From: Arthrobacter sp. AFG20
GTDB taxonomy: Bacteria > Actinomycetota > Actinomycetes > Actinomycetales > Micrococcaceae
Assembly (NCBI RefSeq): GCF_002892795.1
Contig: NZ_PJMC01000016.1
Location: 1 to 64,000 of the forward strand
Direction of reading: 5' to 3'
Length of the DNA: 64,000 bases
The position numbers and the translations under genes were made by a program. The notes beneath the pieces were generated by a model. It made no database searches. It was not told the DNA's origin and worked only from the letters and a program-made list of their open reading frames with translations. Below are positions 35,310 to 43,467 of this stretch, one piece after another; within the stretch, counting starts at the first letter, position 1; every line of letters begins with the position of its first letter.

Positions 35310-38300
35310 GTGTCAGTAGGTCAGGTCGACTCCGAGGGTTCGGAGGAGCTCAGGAAGTGGCTGTCCGGGCTCAAGCCCGTAACGGGGGCAGACACCATGC
35401 TGCGCTTCACCAAGACGCCCGAGGGTTCCATCGACCTCACGCACGCGCACCCTTCGGGCCTGGCGCAGCTCATGGCCGGGCGCCGCACGAGGCTTTCCAC
35501 GCTGATCCGTGACCAGCAGCAGTACGTCGTGGCTGCGCGGGCCTCCCGGAACCTGCGCTCCAAGATCTTCGAACTGGCCAATGACCGTGGCATAGAGGCC
35601 GGGTACTTCTCGGCCGGCACCGTGGTCTGGACCTCGGCCGTCGGGGGCAAACCGCAGCGCGTCTCGGCACCGGTGATGCTGACCGCCATGTCGCTCACCA
35701 TCCGCCCCGGGGAAGACGACTATGAACTGCAGCTCACGGAACAGGCGCGGATAAACCCGGCCCTGGTCCGCCACCTGAAAACCATCCACGGGATCGTGTT
35801 CGACGTCAACGCGGTGACACGGATGGCTTACAGCACCGCGCGGTTCGACCCCCTGCCCGTGCTGGACCGTATCAGCACCCTGGTCAAGCCGATCCACGGG
35901 GCCGACGTGGAGCACAACCTGCTCGTCTCCACCTTCGCGGACCTTTCCGGGAACCTCGACGATCCGTGGATCAACGGTCAGAACGAACTGGTGGCCTCGC
36001 TGGCCAAGACAGCGTCGGGCGAGATCGTCGACGTGCCCGCGCTCCAGCCCGGGCGCTTTCCCAGCGTGGACGAGCGGGACCCGGCGGAAGAGCTGCTGCT
36101 CCTCGACGCCGACGCCGACCAGCAGTATGTGATTGACGCCGTCCGTGCAGGGGACTCGCTGCTGGTGAGCAGCCCGCCCGGCACCGGCCAGACCCAGACG
36201 GCGATCAACACGATCGGTGCGCTCGTGGACGAAGGCAAGACCGTCCTGGTGGTGGGGGACCGGCGTGCCAGCCTCAGCGAGGTAGCCGGCCGCCTCGAGG
36301 ACCTGGGCCTGGACTCCATCCTTTTCCAGTTGTCCGGAAACGCAACGCCGCAGCAGCTCAAGGGCCAGTTGGTGCGCGCCATCGTGCGTAACGAGAAGGC
36401 CCAGGAGCCGCAGCTCGGCGGCCTGCACAAGACTCTCACCGAGCACCGCCATGCCCTCCTGGACCACGTTGCGTCGCTGCACAACGTCCGGCAGCGGTGG
36501 GGCTGCTCTCCCTACCAGGCGATGCAGTCGCTCGCGGAACTGACGTCCATCCAGCCCGCCCCGGCCACCACCGTCCGCCTGAAGCGCAGCGTCCTGGACA
36601 GCATCCGCGACCGCGAGGAGCTCGCCGGACGGCTGAAGCGCGCCGCCGAACTCGGTGCGTTCAGCAGGGCGTCGACCACCAGCCCCTGGCACGGTGCGCG
36701 GCTGGTCACGCGCAAGGAAACCGAGGAAGCGCAGGAGCTGGCACGTGCGGTGGCGAAAAAGCTGCCGCTGCTCCAGGAACGGATGAAGGACGTGGCCAGC
36801 CACGCAGAAATCCGCCTGGGCACCACCTTCGCTGAATGGGGCTCGCAGCTCAAGCTCCTGGTGGCCGTCCGCGAAAGCCTGGACAAGTTCACCCCCGATA
36901 TCTTTGACCGGCCCGTTACCGACCTGATTTCCGCGACGGCGTCCTCGTCCTGGCGCAGGGAGCGAGGCATCGACATGGCCTCGATGCAGCGGTCCCGCCT
37001 GCGGCGGGTGGCCAAGGAGTACGTCCGCCCGGGAGTCCATATCGCCGATCTGCACAGTTCGCTGGTGCTGGTCCAGGAACAGCGTGCCCAGTGGGCCGGA
37101 TACGCCACCACGCAGCGGCATCCAGCGGTGCCGTCCGGCCTGGCGGAGATCAGCATCATGCACCGCGGACTGACCCGCGAGATGAAGATGCTGGGCGATG
37201 CCCTGCGGCATACGGCCGCCGGCGGTTCGCTGGAAAACATTCCCTACCCGGAGCTCATGGAGCGACTGGAACGGCTGGTCGCGGACACGCAGACGCTGCA
37301 GACCTTGCCCGAGCGCACGCTGCTCATCGAGAACATGCGCGAGCACGGGCTGGGGGAGCTGCTGGCAGACCTCTCCGAACGCGAGGTCGGGGCCGGGTCC
37401 GTCGCGGCCGAACTTGACCTGGCCTGGTGGCAGTCGGCGCTCGAAGCGATGATCAGCGGAGACGACTACCTTGCCATGTCCGACGGAGACGCGCTGCGCC
37501 AGCTTGAGGCGGAGTACCGGCTCGCGGACAACGCGCACATCGCCAGCGGCGCCGGACGGTTGCGATGGAAGCTGGCCGAGCGCTGGCGCGCGGGCATCGA
37601 GGAGCATGCCCGCCAGGCGGACCTGCTCCGGAGCCTGCTCAAGGACGGCCGCGTCACGCTGGCTGCGCTGACGGCGCAGGCGCCCGGGCTGGTTCCCATG
37701 CTGGTACCCGTCTGGTCGGTCAGCCCTTACCTCATGACCGGGCTCCTCCCGGCCGAGCAGAAGTTTGACGCCGTGGTGATCCTGGATGCCGAGGCGACGT
37801 CGCTGCAGGCGGTGCTTCCGGCCGTCGCCCGCGCCCGGCAGGTGATCGCCTTCGGCGACGACAGGATCGCCAGCCCACGCACCTTTACGGTCGCGGTGGA
37901 GCGTCTTGCCGCCGGCGAACAGTCGCACCAGAGTGTCGAAAGCGCGTTCACCGCGCTTTCGGCCGTGCTGCCGACGGCGCCGCTGCGCTCCGTATACCGC
38001 GCTGTGGACGAGGACCTGGTGCTGCAGCTCAGCAAAAACTTCTACGACGGCGGCCTCCGCCGGCTGCCGGAGGGCCAGTCGGCCACCGGGCTGGACCGTG
38101 CGCTGACGGTGGAGTACCTGCCCGACGGCACCGGCCTGCCCAGCGCGGACCATGAGGGCGTCGAATCGGTGGTGGCCGAAGTCAACCGGGTGGTTGAACT
38201 CGTGTTCGAACACGCGCGGCTCCGGCCCCGGACCTCGCTGGCCGTGGTGACCGCTAGCCTCCGGCACGCGGCACGCATCGGCGAGTCCATCCGGCTGCAG

Positions 38301-39419
38301 CTGCCCAACCATCCCTCGCTGTCCGGGTTCTTCACGGCAGGTGAAGAATCCTTCAGGGTTGTGGACCTGGAACGCGCCCAGGGGCTGGTCCGCGATCGTG
38401 TGATCTTCTCGCCGGGCTACGGGCGGACGCCGCACGGCCGGGCCCTGCACAGCTTCGGTCCGCTGTCCGCCGAGGGCGGCCGGGCCAAGTTCGCGCTGGC
38501 CATGACCCGGGCACGGCAGTCGCTGCACGTACTGACGTGCTTCAAGCCGGAGGACCTTGACCGGACGCGGCTGGCCCACGGCGCCGTCGATCTCTTCGAA
38601 CTTCTGGACCGCGAGATCTCCGGCAACACCGATCTGGGGACTCCCGCATCCCGGGCAGCGGCAAGTGAACAGGCGCTGGGGGCCGATCCTCTGGTTGCAG
38701 ATCTCGGTGACCGGCTCCGGGCCCGGGGTGCCCGCGTATGGCACCAGTACGACGGCGCCATCGATGTGGTGGCCGCGGCGGACCCGCTCAGCACCATGGG
38801 CCAGGACGACGCCGACATTCCGCGGCCGGTTGCCATCGAATCGGACGGCACCGAGCAGTACCGGCAGATGACAGTCCGGGAACGCAGCCGGCTGCGGCCC
38901 CAGCTGCTGGAGCGGCTCGGCTGGCGGTACATGCCGCTGTGGACCATCGAGGTCTTCACCGATCCCTCGGCGTGCGCCGACAGGATCGGCGGATACCTCG
39001 GGCTTGAGAAGCCTTCGCCCTCGGTGCGCTCGGTTGGCGCACCGGGATTCTTCCTGGATGACGACGTCAGTACCCTCGCGGTGGGTGACCTCGAGCCAGA
39101 GCCGGGGCAGGAGACCGCGTACGAGAACTTGGATGACCGTTTCGGCGACGAGCTGAGCCGTGACGACGCGGACGAGTCGGACGCGGATCAGCGGAACGCG
39201 GCTTCGTCGGGCGCGGATCAGACCGGCACCGATCGGACCGACCGAGATCAGACTGACATGGACCAGCTTGAGATTGATCAGACCGGTCCCGATCACGTGG
39301 CCGTTGACCAGCCGGATCACGACACTTCCGGTTACGACGCCGCGGGCGCCGGAGTAGGCTTCGGTTCTGAGGCTAGCCCGGACGGGCCGGCCACGGAATG
39401 GAAGGAGGGCCCGCTGTGA
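35310..39419 (+). CDS. Very large SF1-helicase-like protein with C-terminal nuclease-like domain; degenerate ATPase motifs
   Basis: A 1369-residue protein. The middle resembles SF1 (DNA2/Upf1-like) helicases, but the P-loop reads PPGTGQTQT (Gln294 in place of the essential Lys) and the motif II position reads LDAEAT (825-830) instead of DEAS. A late MTRARQSL matches motif VI. The C-terminal ~170 residues fit an MTES_1575-type PD-(D/E)xK domain: YDGAIDVV (Asp1152), IESDGTEQY (Glu1177, Asp1179) and RPQLLERLGWRYMPLW. The last ~110 residues are acidic and DQ-rich. The GTG at 35310 follows AGAAGG; an ATG at 35259, 7 bases after TACGCT, is the main alternative and adds 17 residues. Confidence 0.72.
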   Translation: MSVGQVDSEGSEELRKWLSGLKPVTGADTMLRFTKTPEGSIDLTHAHPSGLAQLMAGRRTRLSTLIRDQQQYVVAARASRNLRSKIFELANDRGIEAGYFSAGTVVWTSAVGGKPQRVSAPVMLTAMSLTIRPGEDDYELQLTEQARINPALVRHLKTIHGIVFDVNAVTRMAYSTARFDPLPVLDRISTLVKPIHGADVEHNLLVSTFADLSGNLDDPWINGQNELVASLAKTASGEIVDVPALQPGRFPSVDERDPAEELLLLDADADQQYVIDAVRAGDSLLVSSPPGTGQTQTAINTIGALVDEGKTVLVVGDRRASLSEVAGRLEDLGLDSILFQLSGNATPQQLKGQLVRAIVRNEKAQEPQLGGLHKTLTEHRHALLDHVASLHNVRQRWGCSPYQAMQSLAELTSIQPAPATTVRLKRSVLDSIRDREELAGRLKRAAELGAFSRASTTSPWHGARLVTRKETEEAQELARAVAKKLPLLQERMKDVASHAEIRLGTTFAEWGSQLKLLVAVRESLDKFTPDIFDRPVTDLISATASSSWRRERGIDMASMQRSRLRRVAKEYVRPGVHIADLHSSLVLVQEQRAQWAGYATTQRHPAVPSGLAEISIMHRGLTREMKMLGDALRHTAAGGSLENIPYPELMERLERLVADTQTLQTLPERTLLIENMREHGLGELLADLSEREVGAGSVAAELDLAWWQSALEAMISGDDYLAMSDGDALRQLEAEYRLADNAHIASGAGRLRWKLAERWRAGIEEHARQADLLRSLLKDGRVTLAALTAQAPGLVPMLVPVWSVSPYLMTGLLPAEQKFDAVVILDAEATSLQAVLPAVARARQVIAFGDDRIASPRTFTVAVERLAAGEQSHQSVESAFTALSAVLPTAPLRSVYRAVDEDLVLQLSKNFYDGGLRRLPEGQSATGLDRALTVEYLPDGTGLPSADHEGVESVVAEVNRVVELVFEHARLRPRTSLAVVTASLRHAARIGESIRLQLPNHPSLSGFFTAGEESFRVVDLERAQGLVRDRVIFSPGYGRTPHGRALHSFGPLSAEGGRAKFALAMTRARQSLHVLTCFKPEDLDRTRLAHGAVDLFELLDREISGNTDLGTPASRAAASEQALGADPLVADLGDRLRARGARVWHQYDGAIDVVAAADPLSTMGQDDADIPRPVAIESDGTEQYRQMTVRERSRLRPQLLERLGWRYMPLWTIEVFTDPSACADRIGGYLGLEKPSPSVRSVGAPGFFLDDDVSTLAVGDLEPEPGQETAYENLDDRFGDELSRDDADESDADQRNAASSGADQTGTDRTDRDQTDMDQLEIDQTGPDHVAVDQPDHDTSGYDAAGAGVGFGSEASPDGPATEWKEGPL
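39160..39330 (+). repeat. Degenerate GATCAG-rich repeat coding an Asp/Gln tail
   Basis: Imperfect units such as GATCAGACC and GACCAG recur, encoding DQTGTDRTDRDQTDMDQ and similar stretches at the end of the large protein. The variable unit length and the in-frame nature suggest slippage or expansion in a disordered tail. Confidence 0.6.
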
Positions 39420-39649
39420 CATCCGCCGGCGGGGCTGAACGCAAGGACGGGACCGAGGGCAAGGATGTGCAAGCCACGGCGGGGGAGAAGCCCGCACGGG
39501 TGCGCCCCAGCAAAAGCCGCGGACAGCAGCGGACAGGCGTGGTCCCCAAAAGGGCTGCCGAGGACGATCCGCGCACCTGGGGCGATGCAGAATCCGGCAA
39601 CGACCACGACGCTTGGCTGAAAGAGCAGAAGCCCCCGCACTGGGGCTGA
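39416..39649 (+). CDS. 77-aa protein coupled to the helicase-like gene
   Basis: The GTG start overlaps the upstream TGA (GTGA), and AAGGAGG sits 8 bases before it. The first 50 residues are basic and disordered (KPARVRPSKSRGQQR, VPKRAAE). The C-terminus DDPRTWGDAE, then NDHDAWLKEQKPPHWG, is a recognisable short motif at the ends of several actinobacterial small proteins. No enzymatic fold is present. Coupling to the large protein suggests a partner or regulator in 1:1 supply. Confidence 0.7.
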   Translation: MTSAGGAERKDGTEGKDVQATAGEKPARVRPSKSRGQQRTGVVPKRAAEDDPRTWGDAESGNDHDAWLKEQKPPHWG

Positions 39650-39721
39650 GCAATCGGGCAAACATACCGCGGATTCGTGCGGAGCCAAGGCTCCTGGGGC
39701 CGAGGATGCGCACTGGGAGGC

Positions 39722-40468
39722 TCACCGGGCGCCAGACCGCACGAGCACGAAAAACAGCTTTCCCTGGGTTGACGCGCCCGCCAGGGCACTGGCCTGCGCA
39801 GGGGTGGCGGCCACGACCAGGAGCCCGTCCGAATCCCCGGCAGCAAGCCACTGGCCGCTTTGGGCTTCCTGACCGGAGGTCCACAGGACCGGCACTGACT
39901 TGGCGAGTACCTTCGAGGCAGATGCCTGCTCATAGCCGTTGCCGCTTGTCAGGACCACGTTCACGAGTTGTCCGGGAGATACCAGCTGGATGGATGACGG
40001 GTCCGCCATCCGCAGCGGCACTGCAGCGGACCCGGGCGGCGCTCCCGTCAGCAGGCCTGGACCCACCAGTTGAGCATCGGTGAGGAGCTGGCCCTTGCGG
40101 AGCGGCGCTGCCAGCTGCTTGCCGTCCGCTCTGGAGCTATCAGCGAAGGTCCCGTCCGGCACCATGGCCGGCGGAACGCTGACGGTCTTGACATCACTGC
40201 CGTTGAGGTTTGCCCCGGCCGGAAGGTCACGGGCGGCGGCCAGGACGCTCACAGTCCGGGCAGGGGCAGGAGTCAGCTGGTGAACGGCGATCCCCGCGGC
40301 CGCGCAGAGGAGCAGTGCCACGGCAAGGCGCCGGTTACGGTTCAGCCATCCCGCAAAGCGCCGTCGGCGGGGACGCGGACGGGCGGCGGAACCAGGCAGT
40401 GCGTTGCGGCGCCCGGGACGAACGGCCGGGCGGCCTGCCCTGGCGGGGAAAACTCCGGTAGCTGGCAT
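39722..40468 (-). CDS. SAF domain protein, CpaB/RcpC-like
   Basis: A 248-residue protein with an Arg-rich cytoplasmic lead, one membrane helix (about 47-65, RLAVALLLCAAAGIAVHQL), then an SAF domain (VSVLAAARDLPAGANLNGSDV, PLRKGQLLTDAQL). The family includes the Flp-pilus assembly protein CpaB. No tad/flp pilus genes are in the window, so the link to pili is unproven. It is convergent with the 77-aa gene. The first codon is ATG at 40468. Confidence 0.78.
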   Translation of the reverse strand: MPATGVFPARAGRPAVRPGRRNALPGSAARPRPRRRRFAGWLNRNRRLAVALLLCAAAGIAVHQLTPAPARTVSVLAAARDLPAGANLNGSDVKTVSVPPAMVPDGTFADSSRADGKQLAAPLRKGQLLTDAQLVGPGLLTGAPPGSAAVPLRMADPSSIQLVSPGQLVNVVLTSGNGYEQASASKVLAKSVPVLWTSGQEAQSGQWLAAGDSDGLLVVAATPAQASALAGASTQGKLFFVLVRSGAR

Positions 40469-40519
40469 GCCGCCACGCTACGGGCCCCCGCTGGCCGACG
40501 ACAGGCACCGGCAGCCGTA

Positions 40520-40528
40520 TGTGGATAA
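40520..40528 (-). promoter_or_regulatory. Isolated perfect DnaA-box sequence
   Basis: TGTGGATAA, the reverse complement of TTATCCACA, stands alone upstream of the SAF gene. It is the second isolated copy in the window and does not mark an origin. Confidence 0.35.
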
Positions 40529-40607
40529 GCCACTCACGAAACGCATCAAGGACTTGCTTGCAAGCGCGAACAGACACTGAGACCCAGGAATACCCGCACA
40601 AAGCAAA

Positions 40608-40637
40608 GAGTCCGGCCGGGTAAACCCGGGCGGACTC
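40608..40637 (-). terminator. Terminator of the FmdB-type gene
   Basis: A 13-bp stem with one mismatch (40608-40620 with 40625-40637) closes a TAAA loop. Read on the minus strand it is followed by CTTTGCTTTG, a T-rich end. It lies 37 bases after the FmdB stop. Confidence 0.8.
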
Positions 40638-40674
40638 TCGTAGCTTGAAGGCGGCACGTGCCGCGGGAACCCGC

Positions 40675-40962
40675 CTAGCTCGCGGCTGCAGCCGCCGGGG
40701 CAGCGGATGATGCAGACGAGGAGGTGGCGGCCGGGGCAGCCGGTGCTGACGCAGCGGGGGAGGGTGAGACGGTGCTTCCCTTGGAATCGCGCGAATCAGT
40801 CCGGTAGAAGCCGGAGCCCTTGAAGACCACGCCGACGCTGTTGAACTTCTTACGAAGCGTCCCCTGGCATTCGGGGCAGGACGTCAGAGTGCTGTCGGTG
40901 AAAGACTGCACGATGTCGAAGGCATGGCTGCAATCTTTGCAGGCATAGGCATACGTGGGCAC
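40675..40962 (-). CDS. FmdB family zinc ribbon protein
   Basis: A 95-residue protein. Residues 1-50 are a zinc ribbon with two CxxC pairs (Cys8/Cys11, Cys29/Cys32) and the family segment FNSVGVVFKGSGFYRTD. The C-terminal 35 residues are Ala/Ser/Pro low complexity. The family is thought to be regulatory, first named from formamidase operons. The GTG start follows GAGGAGG. Confidence 0.88.
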   Translation of the reverse strand: MPTYAYACKDCSHAFDIVQSFTDSTLTSCPECQGTLRKKFNSVGVVFKGSGFYRTDSRDSKGSTVSPSPAASAPAAPAATSSSASSAAPAAAAAS

Positions 40963-41091
40963 TATAGATCCTCCTCTTGGACAAACGGCAGGTCCCGTGC
41001 TGCCTGGTTCATTTGCCGGATTCTCCTTGACGGATCACCGCGGCGGAAATGACTCCATTAGCAGTCGCAGGGCCTGAGTGCCAATTCTATC

Positions 41092-41109
41092 ACCCCGCCC
41101 GGGCGGGGT
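41092..41109 (-). terminator. Hairpin at the end of the 5-FCL gene
   Basis: ACCCCGCCCGGGCGGGGT is a perfect 18-bp palindrome that starts at the last base of the 5-FCL stop codon. It may act as a terminator or processing hairpin before the fmdB-type gene. Confidence 0.5.
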
Positions 41110-41720
41110 CACGCGAAGGCTACCAGCCCGGAGGGCGTGAGTACTGCTTCGACGGGGCGGTCGAAGTCTTCAGCCGGAATGGTCTGTGCGGGCAGGAGTT
41201 CGGAGTCGTAGATGATGGCGGCCTTCGGAAGGTGCAGGCCGCCGGCGTTGGCTGCGGCCAGGAACTTGTCGTAGTAGCCGCCGCCCTGCCCGATCCTGTT
41301 GCCGCTGCGGTCCACGGCCGTCGCCGGCATGAACATCCCGGCCGCAGTCCGCACCGTGTCCAGGCCGTGGCGCTCACCGGCCGGCTCCTGGATGGGCGCA
41401 TACCGGCTGCGGACGAACTCGCTGTCCGGCGTCCAGAAGACCCAGCTGAGCTCGCGGTCAGGCTCGCAGACCGGGAGCAGGATACTGTGGCCGGCCTCAT
41501 GCAGGGCGTGCAGCAGGGGAAGGGTGGGCGGTTCGAAATCGACGCCGAGGTAGGCGGTGAACGTGGCCGGGTTGCCCGCAGCGATGGACTCGGCCCAGGG
41601 CAGGCCATGGGAGGCGATGCCGTCGCCGGCACTGGAGAGGTCCGCCGCCGTCATCGTGGCCCGGAGTTGCCGGTGCCGGGAGCGGATAACGTCCTTCGAA
41701 GGCATGGTCCCTGTTGGCAT
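41109..41720 (-). CDS. 5-formyltetrahydrofolate cyclo-ligase
   Basis: A 203-residue enzyme that converts 5-formyl-THF to 5,10-methenyl-THF with ATP, recycling the inhibitory folate. N-terminal basic KDVIRSRHRQLR and the C-terminal GQGGGYYDKFLA loop are diagnostic. The ATG at 41718-41720 follows AAAGGAAA; the longer frame to 41771 is rejected. It diverges from galU across 87 bp, the same arrangement as in mycobacteria (Rv0992c/galU). Confidence 0.93.
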   Translation of the reverse strand: MPTGTMPSKDVIRSRHRQLRATMTAADLSSAGDGIASHGLPWAESIAAGNPATFTAYLGVDFEPPTLPLLHALHEAGHSILLPVCEPDRELSWVFWTPDSEFVRSRYAPIQEPAGERHGLDTVRTAAGMFMPATAVDRSGNRIGQGGGYYDKFLAAANAGGLHLPKAAIIYDSELLPAQTIPAEDFDRPVEAVLTPSGLVAFA

Positions 41721-41795
41721 GGGTGTTTTCCTTTGTCGCAGCGGCAGCGGCCGGGCCTCTGCCGGAAGCATTTACCGTATGAATGTTCCCTCGGA

Positions 41796-41801
41796 TAGAT
41801 T
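41796..41801 (+). promoter_or_regulatory. -10 box of galU
   Basis: TAGATT ends 6 bases before the GTG at 41808, predicting a leaderless mRNA. Confidence 0.6.
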
Positions 41802-41807
41802 AGACGA

Positions 41808-42713
41808 GTGACTTCCACTAATTGTTCAGTCCGCAAGGCCGTAATCCCCGCTGCCGGGCTCGGCACCAGGTTCCTGCCAGCCACCAAGGCCATGCCTAAG
41901 GAGATGCTGCCGGTGGTTGACAAGCCGGCCATCCAGTACGTCGTTGAGGAGGCCGTCAAGGTCGGCCTGAGCGACGTCCTGATGATCACCGGCCGCAACA
42001 AGCGCGCGCTCGAGGACCACTTCGACCGCGTTCCGACACTGGAAGCGACGCTGGAGGCCAAGGGCGACACCGCCAAGCTGGAGTCGATCCAGGCCGCGAG
42101 CAACCTGGGCGACATCCACTACGTCCGCCAGGGTGACCCCAAGGGCCTTGGCCACGCGGTGTTGCGCGCACGCCAGCACGTGGGCCATGAGCCGTTTGCC
42201 GTTCTCCTCGGCGACGACCTCATCGATGCCCGCGACGATCTCCTCAGCATCATGATCGACGTGCAGGCGAAGACCGGCGGTTCGGTCGTGGCCCTCATCG
42301 AGGTGGAACCGTCCCAGATCAGTGCCTACGGGTGTGCGGATATCTCGGAGATTGACGGCGAAGGCTTCGTTAAGATCAACAAGCTGGTGGAGAAGCCGGA
42401 CGTCGACGACGCGCCCTCCAACCTGGCCGTCATCGGCCGCTATGTGCTCCACCCCGATGTCTTCGACGTGCTGGAAAAGACCGAACCCGGCCGCGGCGGC
42501 GAAATCCAGCTGACGGACGCCCTGCAGGAACTGGCCAGCAGGGACGGTGAAGGCGGCGGCGTGTACGGCGTGATCTTCCGCGGCCGCCGTTACGACACCG
42601 GGGACAAGCTCAGCTACCTCAAGGCCTGCGTCGAGCTCGCCATCGACAGCGACGACCTCGGACCAGGTCTGCGTGCCTGGCTTCCGCAAATTGCCGCCCG
42701 TTTGTCCGAGTAA
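41808..42713 (+). CDS. galU: UTP--glucose-1-phosphate uridylyltransferase
   Basis: A 301-residue enzyme that makes UDP-glucose for envelope glycans and trehalose. The nucleotide loop AAGLGTRFLPATKAMPKEM (15-33), VDKPAIQYVVEEA, and the C-terminal FRGRRYDTGDKLSYLKA are canonical. The next gene begins 6 bases after its stop, so they are in one operon. Confidence 0.96.
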   Translation: MTSTNCSVRKAVIPAAGLGTRFLPATKAMPKEMLPVVDKPAIQYVVEEAVKVGLSDVLMITGRNKRALEDHFDRVPTLEATLEAKGDTAKLESIQAASNLGDIHYVRQGDPKGLGHAVLRARQHVGHEPFAVLLGDDLIDARDDLLSIMIDVQAKTGGSVVALIEVEPSQISAYGCADISEIDGEGFVKINKLVEKPDVDDAPSNLAVIGRYVLHPDVFDVLEKTEPGRGGEIQLTDALQELASRDGEGGGVYGVIFRGRRYDTGDKLSYLKACVELAIDSDDLGPGLRAWLPQIAARLSE

Positions 42714-42719
42714 CCTTTC

Positions 42720-43340
42720 ATGAGGGTCAGCCACATCTGGCCGGTCACGCTGGAGTGCGGGGATATCGTCCTGCGGCCCATCAGATACCGTGACCGGAAG
42801 GAATGGACCGAGGTCCGTTCGCGCAACAGCGACTGGCTGGCGCCCTGGGAGGCCTCCAACCCGATCCCGGGCGGGGCGCTGCCCGATTACCGGCAGATGG
42901 TCAGGTCCCTGAACACCCAGGCGGCCCAGGCCACGGCTCTGCCGTTTGTGATCGCGGAGCGGACACCCGGATTCCGTGACCCTGTCATTGTGGGGCAGCT
43001 GACCGTCTCCTCCATTGTGTGGGGATCCGCCCTGATGGCGACCCTCGGCTACTGGGTGGACCAGGCCCGGGCCGGACATGGCATCGCTCCTACAGCGGTG
43101 GCGATGGCAACCGACCATTGTTTCCGGACCCTTGGCCTGCACCGGATGGAAATCAACATCCGTCCGGAAAACAGCCCAAGCCTGCGCGTCGTGGAAAAGC
43201 TCGGTTTCAGGGACGAGGGCTACCGCCCGCGTTATCTGCACATCAACGGTGAATGGGCCGACCACCGCGCGTTCGCACTGACGTCAGAGGAAATTCCAGA
43301 AGGACTCCTCAACCGGTGGCTGCGGGTCAGGCCCGCCTGA
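42720..43340 (+). CDS. RimJ-like GNAT N-acetyltransferase
   Basis: A 206-residue GNAT protein with LRPIRYRDRKEW at the N-terminus, GYWVDQARAGHGIAPTAVA as the acyl-CoA loop, and HRMEINIRPENSPSLRVVEKLGF. This is the RimJ/RimL subfamily that acetylates protein N-termini. The galU-rimJ order is conserved in actinobacteria, where moeA often lies between them; here moeA is missing. Confidence 0.88.
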   Translation: MRVSHIWPVTLECGDIVLRPIRYRDRKEWTEVRSRNSDWLAPWEASNPIPGGALPDYRQMVRSLNTQAAQATALPFVIAERTPGFRDPVIVGQLTVSSIVWGSALMATLGYWVDQARAGHGIAPTAVAMATDHCFRTLGLHRMEINIRPENSPSLRVVEKLGFRDEGYRPRYLHINGEWADHRAFALTSEEIPEGLLNRWLRVRPA

Positions 43341-43454
43341 CCTGCAGCCTGGCAGAGCCGCTGGTCAGAGCGGGGTTCCACGGATAAGTCCATTGATTTG
43401 AAGCTCGGCCGCGACACACCGAGACGAATGCCACAAGAGCCCCAACATTCCTCA

Positions 43455-43460
43455 TACGGT
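43455..43460 (+). promoter_or_regulatory. -10 box of the 329-aa membrane protein gene
   Basis: TACGGT ends 7 bases before the GTG at 43468. Confidence 0.45.
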
Positions 43461-43467
43461 TTTGTGT

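Noticed and set aside
36180-36200. Gln in the P-loop as a sequencing error
   Set aside because: AAG to CAG would be one substitution, so it cannot be excluded, but motif II is also altered independently, which argues for true loss.
35313-39884. A very long (about 1520 codon) open frame on the minus strand over the helicase-like gene
   Set aside because: It is a high-GC shadow: low-complexity Arg/Pro/Gly/Gln composition, no ribosome site or family motif, and the plus strand has clear homologies.
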